Source of the DNA: Acanthornis magna
Taxonomy: Eukaryota; Chordata; Aves; Passeriformes; Acanthizidae
Assembly: GCA_036785705.1 (NCBI GenBank)
Contig: JAWUZG010000016.1
Span: 3,224,001 to 3,288,000 of the forward strand
Direction of reading: 5' to 3'
Length of the DNA stretch: 64,000 nucleotides
The notes beneath the pieces are model-generated. The model saw nothing but the letters and a program-made list of their open reading frames with translations. It ran no database searches and was not told the DNA's origin. The position numbers and the translations under genes are program-made. This document shows, piece after piece, positions 26,765 to 44,893 of this stretch; the stretch's first letter is position 1, and the number at the start of each line of letters is the position of its first letter.

Positions 26765-27975
26765 GGTTTGTGCAAACTGAAGATCAGCCCATGGATGATG
26801 AGGAGAAGACTCTTGCCTTCCAGGCTGAAATAATTGCTTATCAACACTTTCTATTCCAGCAAGAAAAACTTTCTGAGGGAGGCAGTTAGCAAATCACTGG
26901 TTGCAAGTAATCTGGCTATTAACATGACTCAGCCATTAAAACACTGCCTGGATTCTTCAATGTAGCCTGAGAATGCTTCTGTTGTGATCCCTGGACAGAA
27001 TGAGACTTGAGGCTGTGCCTGGTCCAGACAAGCTGGATTCTGGGAGTGACAGGCCTGACAAGCACAACTGCATTCTGACTATCATGGATTCCGGCACAGG
27101 ATGACCGAAAGCTGATCCCACGACTACTGCGAGGTCCAGCAGTGGAGCTTCTATAGAAACGTTGCTTGTGCTGGTGTCTCTGGGAATGGTCACTTTGGGG
27201 TCAGCTTCTTCTCTCCCTCCCTGGTTGCAAACATGACAGTGGTCACAAAGCAAGGACAGGAAGTAGGAATGTCGCCTTCATCCCAGGCTTTGTGCTGTCA
27301 TTGATAATGGTAAATGTTTGTGAACAGAATTCACTGTTCTCTGTCTCATGGCTGGCGAGAGTCAAGTGAACATTCTGCAGAACAGAGTGGGAGCACAGGT
27401 GCCCAATCTGATGGCACAGGATCTCTACCTTTAGCAGCAAATTTGCCGGGCTGGGTAATAACCATTGACTGAACTTTGTGTAGCAGAGAATGAATGTGCA
27501 TCACACAATACAGCACCACTGCTGTGTTTTATTTCTAGTACGTGTAACATTTAAAGAGAAAGGTCAAACTTAATGAATTTCTGCATTATAGACTCCCTCT
27601 TGCAGTTCATATGTTGTATTGCTGTGCTTCATGAGGGTTTTGAAAGCTGGGGGAAATACACATTGAAATGGTGTAATTGCTTTAGTTGTTGCATTTGTTG
27701 GAGCACAGAACAGCTCAGCATTATCAGGTAGTCAACGATGATTAAGAATTTCCTATTACAATTATATTAACTCTTAATTTCAGAAGAAGGTTGCTATCTG
27801 TCCATTTGTGCTGTCACTAAAACTCACATATTTCATTCATGGGGAACCACATGACTGTAAAACAAAGACTATCCTATATCTGAAGGAAGACCAAAGAGAA
27901 TACTTGGGAAAAAGGCAAATCAAAGAAATTGTGAAGAAGCATTCTCAATTCATCAGCTATCCAATTACACTCTTT
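26765..27975 (+). pseudogene. Partial tandem duplicate of HSP90AA1 (exons 2-4), decayed
   Basis: Three blocks match HSP90AA1 exons 2, 3 and 4 in order and orientation. The exon-2-like block (26769-26880) keeps QTEDQPMDDEEKT and LAFQAEI, then loses the frame. The exon-3-like block (26987-27255) keeps LDSG, a diverged ATP-site motif (MDSGTG) and several other segments, but has internal deletions and a stop (TGA 27102-27104). The exon-4-like block (27842-27975) is exactly 134 nt like the real exon 4, with no stop, about 75% protein identity and a GTAAGT donor; its acceptor AG is changed to TG. Short intervening sequence between blocks, and similarity continuing past the exon-4 donor, show a genomic duplication rather than a retrocopy. 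No promoter, exon 1 or exons 5-11 are visible, so it cannot make a chaperone. Confidence 0.85.
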
Positions 27976-30636
27976 GTAAGTGCCTTGTTTGAGATGCTAA
28001 TTGTACATGCTTTGGAACACTAGTTGCATACCTAATGTCCTTGCATCATTCCCAGATGCTACTAGTACAACATTAACTAAACTCTCTCTGTAGTGCCACA
28101 ATTAACATTTACAAGAAGGACTCTATATTATGTGGTAATTTCTTGGTTTGCCTTTCCTAATGAGCTCTGAAAGAGTAGTGCCCGTGTAGGACAGAGTTAC
28201 ACCATGTCTCAGTCTAGATGCTGAGCTTCTCATTTGCTAAACCAGAGGAAGTCTTATAAAGATAACATTTATCTTAGTGAATTTAGTAAGACACAGTTTA
28301 TGCCTTTGTTAAAATCTGGACTACTTTACAATGAAAATACGTGCTTGTAGCTGAAGATCCTAATTATGCAGGTGAAGCAATAAACTCTGATTATGCATTT
28401 TATATTAATATATTCTGAAGTTTTACTTTTGGGGCTGAAGAAATCTCCTGATATATATAGACATGCTCTAGAAAGAGGCCTGGTTGGCAGTGACTAACTA
28501 GTAATTCTGGTTTTTAAGCCAGAATTATTATGGCTCTAGTTCCAAAAGTGAGAACAGATGAGCAGAAGGCAATTTAGAAAGGTACTTCAAATGCCAGGTG
28601 CATCAGTATTATTTCATGAATTAATTCTACAAAACTGCAAAGCAGGGTTGGAAATACTTCTCATATGACCTGTAATTATGTTTATTCATACAAAACCAGG
28701 GACATGCAGGGAAGTTCATCAAGATGGAAATAACATGCAAATTAAATAATATAATAAGAATGTGACTGCGGAGGTTTCTAGAAAAAGAATGGCCCCCTGT
28801 AATTTTCTGTCTTGAACTACTAAGGAGAAGGAAGCCAAGCCATCATGGTTATTTTTAGTATAAATTCAGAACTGTATTTCTGTCAGATGAAACAAACTTG
28901 AACAGTTCTATGGAACCACAGCTAAGAGAGATACTTCATTTTGAAAAAATGGTCTGAGGAAACATCATTTTAAGTAAGTCATTAGAAAGAGCAGCTATGC
29001 CCTGAGGAAGAGAAGCTGAAAAATCCCTTCTTTTACTATTCCAATCCTTTAATGCCCCTTCCTGCAACTTAGCTTTGTAGATCTACTGTGAAGGACAGCC
29101 AAAACAAGACACAGAAAAGGTATTGTCTTTTTTTTTAACTTTTTTTTATAATAAAGAACTTTACTGGTTAGAGTGAATTTGCTGATTTTATTTTAAACAC
29201 TAGACATTTAAACAGTAAATTTTGAATTTGACAAAATAAAAGTACTTTCACTGTTCCAGATATATCTAATCCGAATAAAGCAGAGAGGAAGAAATTCTGG
29301 GCTGACAGCATTTGAAACAGTTTTAAGTTTGTCAATCACAACAGTCATTGCAACTCCCACAGTGCTGAAAGACCTATTCTGGAGGGGTTTTCTTCCTTGT
29401 TTTGTTTTGTCAGTGATGTGGGGGGAAAGGCAGAGGTATCTCCTGGCAAGTGTCAACCAGCAGCCCTCTGGTTAATAACCTGGTGATTTCTAGTAACTGT
29501 GGTCTGTCCTACTTTCACAGTGCAGAGCAGCTGCATTATACTGACCTGCATATTAACTGGCTAAGAATACCCTCGGCTCAGCTGACTGCAAAGCAGGATT
29601 TCAGCATAAAGAGCCAAGTTACATCAGAAGATTTGCCTCAGTATGGCAGAAAGCATCTCCTCGAAAGAGATGAAAACTGATTTTCCCTCTAATTCACTAT
29701 GCCTGGTTCCTGTAGCCCACAGATAAATTTGTAATGATTAATCAAGTACTTACACAGCTCTTGACAAAATTTCTCGAAGTACCTACTCGCAGTCAGCTTT
29801 AATCAGAATATCTTACTGCTACTATTCTTTTTTTCCTGCATTCTTTTGTGGAGAGGAAGCTGGGATACAGACTTCTCCTGTTTTTTCACAAGAAATAAAT
29901 CTTTTGATCTGTCCGACACAGCAAGAAAATAACATTAAACTGTGCCTAAGCAGAGTGTTCATCACAGATAGCTGTTAAGTCTTAATCTGTGATTATCTGA
30001 AAGCACTCCATAATTTTAGTACCTTGGTTTTTATCCCGACAATATCTCGCTAATAAAATGTAAGTACTGTCTGGAACATGAAAAAATGTCTACCCAGAAC
30101 ATATGGACAAATTTAAATTAATTTCTTGCCTTTTTTTTTTTTACAAGTATAGAGTGTCAAATTAAGGACCATATCCTATTTGAAATACTAGAAAGAATTA
30201 ACTTCATGGACATCTATTTTAAATGCTCACAATCTCCCATCCTGAAAAATGTGGATCTCGAGCTTGCAGATTTTTAAAATTTCTGTGACTTCTAAGACCT
30301 TTGTTGAAGCATACTTCATGATGAAATTTGAAACATCTAGGTGTGTAGCAGGCTCATACGATAGCACAGCATATGTTGAATTCTAAATAGCTGACTTCAA
30401 GTATTTTTTTCACAGATATTGCAGCAGAGCACAATTATGAAGGTGTCAATAATAAAATTCTTCCAAGTTTTCCTTGACCTTCAGAAGGAAAGAAGACAGC
30501 AAGTTTGTAAGCAGTTGTCTGGACCATGAGGTGTTCTGCCTGGACACCTCCTTGAAGGAGAGAAAAGAGTCAACCTTGGCCAAGGCTTCTTACAGATCTT
30601 TTTCCACAGAATTCCTTTCATACTGGTCAGATCCAA

Positions 30637-30662
30637 GGTACCACACAAGGCTGTGTGGTACC
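30637..30662. repeat. Perfect 11-bp inverted repeat with 4-nt loop
   Basis: GGTACCACACA (30637-30647), loop AGGC, then its exact reverse complement TGTGTGGTACC (30652-30662). It would form a stable stem-loop or cruciform. No T run follows and no known element contains it to my knowledge. Confidence 0.85.
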
Positions 30663-32579
30663 AGAGCTACTTTTGAGCTATAATTCAAACTTAATAAAAC
30701 CTAAAAGTACTCACTGTGAATTCTTTCTAGAATCAGGTTTATCAGATTAGCACCAGTTTAAGCAGCTGTTCTGCAAGATTCTTCTATTCTTTCCATTTCT
30801 GTCCCCTCTTTAAAGTGGAATGGTTGAGGTTATTGCATACTCAGTATCCTCAATAAAAATGTATAATTGATTTTCTTTAACCTAGTGTCCTGGGGTGGCG
30901 TAAATGATATTTTGTATTCCCTGTCATTTGTATGTTCACCATGATTCCAGATACGACTACTTAGTAAACCTACTTTCTCAGCTCTTTTCACAACTAAAAT
31001 TCCATTCACAACTAAATCGGTAAGTGTGATCTCCACAGCAGATTGCTCACTCTCCCTCTGATTTCTAAGGTAAAGCTTTCTATGAAGGTTGGTTTTTTTC
31101 TCTTTGTTTCTAGGAAATGTGCTGGTAAAGAAGTAAATGCTTTGGAAGTGTTCCTGAACTATGAGGTCCTTTCCAACAATTTTCTTCTTGTTTTTGCTGA
31201 AGTCACTATAGCAATTTGATCCTACAGATATGTTCTTTATACAGAATCTTCCTAATGGAAAAATATGTGATCCTTCTTCTTATCTGCTTAAAACCCAGGA
31301 CTAGAACTAGCCTTCTGTGCCTCTATTTAAAATGGATCAAAAATTTATTTCCTACTATCAATTTTTCTGTCATGTCATAGTCACCTAACTCAACACTGAA
31401 AAGTCATCTGTGTTCAGTAATTTGAAAAATCAATACTATTGCATCAAGAATGTTAGTGAAGTACAGCACACATGCTTTGTGACATAATTACCAGTTGTAT
31501 CCAACATTCAGAAGGTGGCTTGAAGGATAGTTTTGTCTCCAAATCTACCATGCACATAAAATAAGGTATGTAAGTGCTCCATACATACCCACACTTGCTA
31601 GTAAATACACAACAGTGCTTTGTTATAGGGACTAAACCCCCAACCCTTACTGTTACACTGAATTCAACTCCTAGAACTTGAATATGTATGAGGGAAAAGT
31701 GTCAGGTTTATTTCCACACTTGCTAATGGTGAGGCTCTATTAAGTCATTTTTCTAATGATGTAACTCTACCATCACTATAACTATAATAATAACATCTTC
31801 ATGGGAAGTTTAGGGTTTTGTTTGTCTGGGGACTTTTTAGTCAAACCTTCTGCTGTCTGGAAGGGCTTCTTCTCCAAGCTTCTTGTTCTTCTGAATTAGA
31901 GTCTATTGAAACTTATGCCTATGAATAGAACAAAGCTCTTAACTATGGATAATAAAAGTTACAGCTGCCACCATACCTCTTGTTCTCCCTCCAAAGTTAA
32001 CATTTTTATGTAACTGTTCCTGATTTAAGGGAGCTCTGATGGGGCATGACATTCCACTCTCACTCTCCAAGTCGTAACTGTGTGTCCTGGGTTTTTGGTC
32101 CCATGCTAGACAGAGACCGCAGACACATCAGCAAACAGGCACTGCAGTCATCTTACAATGCTTTTAAAACAAAGAGCAGAAGCAGAGAGTGAAAAAAACA
32201 CTTTTAAACTGGCAGAAGACAAAGTGTCTTTTATTGCTCAGTTTGCATAGGTATAATGCTTGGTTTGTACATATAATTTGAGCTAAGAAATGCACAATTA
32301 TGCATTAATTCTGGGAAAGTGTAAAACATTATATAAGGTTTAAAACTACAAAGACTGTATCTTTTGTTCCAGTCACAAGGGAATATTAAGATGAGGAACA
32401 ATTAAAAATATAAAATTGCAATTGTTATAAACCTAACCTATTAATTTTGTAACAAACAGCACATAAAGTAATTTATGAGAAGATTGAACAATTATTCTAG
32501 GGCCTTGTTAACATCTCATGAATGCAGGCCTTTCTGTGCTCATTCTCACCATTTTCCTATGCAGCTGAGCTTTACATAT

Positions 32580-32650
32580 CTGTATCTATAGCTATAGCTA
32601 AATATATTATATATGTTATACTATATATATAATATAAATTATAATTGACA
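32580..32650. repeat. AT-rich alternating tract
   Basis: Runs of TA, GCTATA and ATAT units with little G or C, read directly. A likely simple repeat. Confidence 0.75.
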
Positions 32651-33704
32651 TTTGTCAGTAGTGGAGTTGTTAACTTTTGCTATAACAGATATATTCTTGT
32701 TCAACAGTAAGTCCCTTTAGAATTCCTTCTGAGAGAAATGACTGACAATTTTCACGGTCCCTGACATACTTTAAGAACCATAAATTTTTAGGAAAAAAAG
32801 AATTTGTACATGCAGCCCAGGGTCCACGCAATTATTGCTGCCACCTGCAGTTCTACAGTACAACTACATTGCATGAGATCGATTTTGTTCTCTGCCTCTT
32901 AAGTAGCTTTTTCACCACAAAAATATGTCTTCTAAGTGACTATCAATCATATTTCTAGTATAAATCACCTGTTTTGCGATCTACAGATCTTATGACCACT
33001 TTAGCTTCCAGCAAGGCATGAGAAAGCACAAAAGAAGAGAGCCTGGGAAATAGTTTTAAGAAAGCATGAAGCTTTGCTCAGACAGATATCTATTCCCAGC
33101 TTTACATTTCATTATGATAACACAGATTTTACATGCATAATTCCATGTGTTAAGGCAAACTAGACATATATTACCACAGCTCTCTACTTACATCATTCCT
33201 CTGAAACCTACTCTTAAGCAGCTTCAGTTGCTGCTGTTTTGTTTTCCTTCAGTAAACCCTGAAGCATAGAGATAACATGACAAAACTGTGTCAGAACTCA
33301 AAATTAATTTTAAAGCAATTTTATAAAAGCATTACGGCTACAACACCAAACACAGAAGTTAAATGCTGGTATTTGAATTCTCTACACAAATGTTTTTTCA
33401 TTTCTTTGTGGCTTATAAAAAACAACAAAAAATCTTCTTCAGCAACACAGAAGAAGCCTTTGATTGAATGAAGAATAAACCCCAGTTTTCCTGGGTGTTA
33501 TTTCAACACTTTGAACATTAAATAACTTTCTTCCAGCCAACTTTTACTTTGCTCTTTTTTCATATTACAACTTTCACATAGCAGGAACTTCTACGAAACT
33601 GTGTAATTAAAGATTCTATTAGGATGCAAATGTATGTGGAGAACAAGCATGGAGCTAATCCTTAGGAAAGCAGGAAATGCACGATGGAGGCTTTCTGGTA
33701 AGGA

Positions 33705-33951
33705 ATGTCTTGTTGGTGAGCTGGGGTCAGCTGTCCCAGCTGTGTCCCTGCTCAGCTCCTTGTGTCCCCCCAGCCTCCTTGCTGGGGGTCAGTGGGAGGA
33801 GCAGAAAAGGCCTTGAGGATGTGCAAACACCGCTCAGCAATACCAAAAACATCTCTGTATTATCAATCCTGTTTTCAGCACAAATTCAAAATATAACTCC
33901 ATACTGGCTGTTGTGAAGAAAAATAAGTCTGCCCCAATGAAAACAAGCACA
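33705..33951 (+). mobile_element. Endogenous-retrovirus LTR fragment
   Basis: Contains in order 'ctggggtcagctgtccc', 'ccccccagcctccttgctggg', 'gcagaaaaggccttg', 'gctcagcaatacc', 'ctgttttcagcacaaat' and a terminal 'aaaacaagcaca', matching from memory the 3' part of a common avian ERV LTR. The right end at CA (33951) is likely the true terminus. The left end is truncated or diverged. Non-coding; no retroviral gene remnant nearby. Confidence 0.65.
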
Positions 33952-36664
33952 GTCTCTTGAAAAATGGATCTAGGATCTACCTTTCTCAGAATTCTTTCCA
34001 AAATTATCTCTGACATGAACCAAGTTTGGAACGATTTTTTTTTTCTTCCCCTAAAAGTGAAGCAATACAAAACTAGGATCAGTTAAAATAGAGTAACCAT
34101 AGGAACAAAGTGTCTATCTTTGCTAGCCCTCACTGCATAACAGAACAAAAAGAATACAGGTTATACACAAGTCATGAAGAAAATATGTGTTTTGCACAAG
34201 CACAGAGGAACTCGGATTAAGCAGAGTTGGGAAAACTTAGATGGTTTGGTATGAGATTACATTCTCGCAGTGCACTTGTCAAACAACTTTGACAAAAGAA
34301 ATCAGTCTGCTTTTGAAAGCTGAATAACACAACCACAAAAGAGAAAACAGAATGATGTGACTAGAGATTAGACAGTATAAAGGCATGTGATCCTGCAGAC
34401 ATATGCAAAACCTTCCATAAGTCTTCACATGCTTGAAATGACATATATCCCTAAGTCTGAATCACTGGACCCACATTAATCGAGAGGTTAGAAAGGAAAA
34501 TATTTTCTTAAACATCTTGAATATTTTTTTAAAAGTGGCACCTTAAAAATTCTGGACACCTCAAAAGGAGAGCACACAAGCAAATTTAGTAGGATACTTC
34601 TGGATAAAATGCTTGGACAGATTTCCATATATTGCAACAGTTTAGCAGTTCTCTAGAGTACAGAAGTTATTTTGATGCAAATACACATTAGAAAGCATTT
34701 CAGTCAGTGGAATCTGAATTTAAGAGGGTTTTAGCCTAAAAGGCACATCCTATAGAATTTTTACTACTCCATGACTATTTTTAATCTAAGGAAAAAACAT
34801 GGAAGTTACATCATTATGCTTGAGTGTAACTGCCACACTTCATTAGGGCAGTGGTAAAGAGCCATTAGGCTGCTTTATGGAAGCAGACAACCAAAGCAGC
34901 TGTCAGATCACTGAAATCACAGTCACTGTGCAAAGAAAGGAACTTGTCGTACTCAAGAAAGCATTTCGGTGCACATTATTTCGTACAGGCATACGTGTTT
35001 GAGAGAAGGGAAAAGAAATGCATTGAGAAGCACCTCAAAATCAAACTTGAAGAAATTACAGGAAATAACCAGACAAAGTTTCTTGTATTTCACCAAGAAG
35101 GTGACCCAGACATAAGCGCAGAACTTTCCAGGCTGAGTGTTGGCTGAAATCCAGCTTTCTCAGTGGCTTAGAACGATGAGCAAATAACTTCGCCCTTACA
35201 ATCTGATTTCTCCTGTGGGCTGAGCAGGAGCTCATCTGTACATCCTTTTATGTTGTTGACACCACGATTAATTTTTTCCCCCTAATTAAAATAACCTGCA
35301 GGATCCTGCACTTTGGCCAACTGCTTGGGTCAGAGCTGGAGCACCAGGATTTAGAAGGGCAGAGTCCTTCTAAATGGAGGCACCAATGCACATACCGCTC
35401 CAGAGACTGCAGAAACTGCAGTAAAATGAGCTGTAATTTTAATTCCTTGGTGTTCCTACATGTTTTAGACATGTACTTAATGTACCTTCCTGTCAGAGAA
35501 GTACTGAAAACTCCCTGAAAACATAATGCTACAGCAAAATCAAGCCAGTGGACCCCAATTCAATCAGATTTGCTTGCCTGGGTTAAACTGCAGGACAACG
35601 GATGCAAAGGATATTAAGTTCAGCATCAGGATCTTTGATTAAACACATTAATGGATCCAAGTACTGGAATATCTAATTCCTGCTAGCCAGTCTATTTCAG
35701 ATGCTCAGCTTGGAGAAGGGCAGACTAGGCAACTTAAAATTCAATTCCCCAAAGTCAGACCGATGTTGAACTAGGTAGAAGTCTGGGGTACAACTAAGAG
35801 CCAAAAGAAAATGGAAAGAAGTTCCACCTGGGATGAATTTTTGCAACAGAAATAAGATTCTTTTTATTCCTCAAATAAACAGCTATTCTTTAGAGCAAGG
35901 AGATTTATCTAGATTCACGCTTACATCAGTGCACAATTTTAACATGTAGTTTCACTTGGTATTTATATCCTCGAAAGTGGATCAGCTCCAAGAAGAAAGT
36001 TGTAGAAGTCTAGTCTGGAACACATGGGATGCAGATCATTCTCCTGAGATGTGGAAGATCTGCATTTAACTCCCTGCTCCCAATCAGGTCATTCAGGATA
36101 TAAAAATACCCGCCCTGCTAAATGCTGCAATCACAGAGCTACTGGGTATAATGAGACATGTACATATCAAAGCCTTTATGCAGGACGGGTAAACGTACGT
36201 ATAAAGCTGTCTCTTGCGGTGTCCTTTGAACATCAACTGAGATTTCCCAGATTTCCCAGATGAACTGGCAAGGGCCACGTTCAGGCTGAGAATCCCAGCG
36301 GGTTTCAGGCTTTGGGCTGTTAGAAACACAACAGCACTGGCCTATGCCTAGTGTCTACTATTAGCACTCAAATCCTTAAGTAACTGCATAGCTATGTAAG
36401 TCTGCTGAGCCGCTTGGATTCGGTCCCATGGCTCTTTTCACCCTGTGCAAGTGCACAGACCGAGAGGCAGAGTTTTGTTAACTTGTGATACCTGCTGTGT
36501 GAGAACCGGTGCTGTTTTCCCTGAGCAGGCGAAACACGTTACCACAGCATCCTGAAGCTGTGATTCACCGGCCACGCCCGGCAGCGCGGCCGGAGCCGGC
36601 CGGGCGAGCAGGACAAGGGGGGTGGTGCCGGCCTCCCGCAGCCCCTCGTCCCAGCCGGAGGGAC
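33952..36664. other. Intergenic, distal upstream of HSP90AA1
   Basis: Unique AT-rich sequence without supported exons. Towards 36.5 kb it becomes GC-rich. It contains AAATCCTTAAGTAACT (36370-36385), repeated inside the following minisatellite. Confidence 0.5.
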
Positions 36665-36995
36665 GGCAGCACCTGCACACCTACACCTGCACAGCCGCAC
36701 TCCTGCACACACACAGCTGCACACCCCCGCCTGTACTCCTGCGCTGCTGCACCCCCGCGCAGCTGCACCCCTGCACAGCCACACGTCTTAAATCCTTAAG
36801 TAACTTAAATCCTTAAGCTCGCACACCTGCGCACCCGCACACCTTCACTTCCGCACCGCCGCACACCTGCACGGCCGCACTCCGGCACTGTGGCACATCT
36901 GCACCCCGCACTCACCTGCGCCCCACACTCTCACGCACTTGCACCCCGCACTCCCACACACCTGCAGCCCCGCTCTCCCTCACGCCGGCGCACCG
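36665..36995. repeat. GC-rich degenerate CACCTGCACA-type minisatellite
   Basis: About 330 bp of irregular units around CACCTGCAC, CAGCCGCAC and CACCCCTGC. The array is interrupted at 36787-36817 by an AT-rich insert holding AAATCCTTAAGTAACT (36790-36805) and a second partial copy AAATCCTTAAG. It lies about 600-950 bp upstream of the HSP90AA1 start site. Confidence 0.8.
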
Positions 36996-37206
36996 GCCAT
37001 GCAGCAGAGACGAGGGGTTCAGAACGGGGAGAGAGGGGGGACTGCCTCCCCGTACCCCTGCCCTGGGCTGTTCCCGGCAGGAGTGGGGGAAGGGGGCACC
37101 CCGAGTTTTCCAGGCCCTTCCCTGCCGCTCCACGGGGGCGGGGGGAGGATGGAGGAGGATGGAGGAGGAGGAGGGGGATGAAGGGGGAGACCCCGGCCCC
37201 GCCCCC

Positions 37207-37219
37207 TTCTAGGACGTTC
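37207..37219. promoter_or_regulatory. Distal heat-shock-element-like site
   Basis: TTC-TA-GGA-CG-TTC: three 5-bp-spaced units with a single departure (GGA for GAA) from the HSF1 consensus, about 400 bp upstream of the predicted start site. Binding is an inference. Confidence 0.45.
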
Positions 37220-37240
37220 GGAGCGGCGCTCGATAGCGGG

Positions 37241-37248
37241 TGACGTCA
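37241..37248. promoter_or_regulatory. Palindromic CRE (TGACGTCA)
   Basis: A perfect 8-bp cAMP-response element/ATF site within the CpG island, about 380 bp upstream of the predicted HSP90AA1 start. Full palindromes with the central CpG kept are uncommon by chance. Confidence 0.6.
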
Positions 37249-37550
37249 CCCACCATACGCGCAACCGCCTCGAGCCCCACCCCTTCAGCGCCGGCCCACG
37301 CGGGCACTGCGCATGCGCTCACCTCCTTCCTGCTTCCCCCCTCCCCTCGGGTTCCCGGCCGAGCCAATCGCCGGGGGCGAAGCGGGGCGGGGCGGGGGAA
37401 GCGCGCGCGCTCGCGCCCATTCAGCCGCCGGCCCCGCGGCGCCTGTCGCGGACGGCTGCGATTGGCTGCGGGCGGTGCGGCCCCGCCCCTCGGCCGGCAG
37501 ACTCCGCCCCTGCCTCTCGTCCCCTCCCCGCGCCCCCCCGCGCCGGCGGT

Positions 37551-37573
37551 GAAGGTTCCCGATGGTTCTGGAA
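37551..37573. promoter_or_regulatory. HSP90AA1: Heat-shock element, five consecutive units
   Basis: GAA (37551), TTC (37556), GAT (37561), TTC (37566) and GAA (37571) follow the alternating nGAAnnTTCn pattern with exact 5-bp spacing; only the middle unit is imperfect. It sits 18 bp upstream of the TATA box. This is the expected HSF1 trimer site giving heat-inducible HSP90AA1 transcription. Confidence 0.9.
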
Positions 37574-37590
37574 GGAGGCGGATCCCGCCG

Positions 37591-37598
37591 TATATAAA
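37591..37598 (+). promoter_or_regulatory. HSP90AA1: TATA box (TATATAAA)
   Basis: A canonical TATA element between the HSE and the start of exon 1; it predicts transcription initiation near 37620-37627. Confidence 0.9.
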
Positions 37599-37621
37599 CC
37601 GGGCGAGCGGTGGGGAGCGCG

Positions 37622-44893
<7,272 letters not shown>

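Larger units (their letters stand above)
27976..33704. other. Intergenic, between HSP90 relic and HSP90AA1
   Basis: AT-rich unique sequence. I looked for copies of HSP90AA1 exons 5-11 and found none by eye. A perfect hairpin (30637-30662) and an AT-rich alternating tract (about 32580-32650) stand out. No supported gene. Confidence 0.5.

Noticed and set aside
34944..35147. 67-codon ORF with a charged middle (FERREKKCIEKHLKIKLEE).
   Set aside because: No match to HSP90 exons or any family I know and no splice partners; kept as non-coding.
27976..37190. Searched for exons 5-11 of the HSP90 relic.
   Set aside because: No block resembling the charged linker, [21 protein letters not shown] or the MEEVD end was seen by eye; the duplicate seems limited to exons 2-4 or the rest is beyond recognition.
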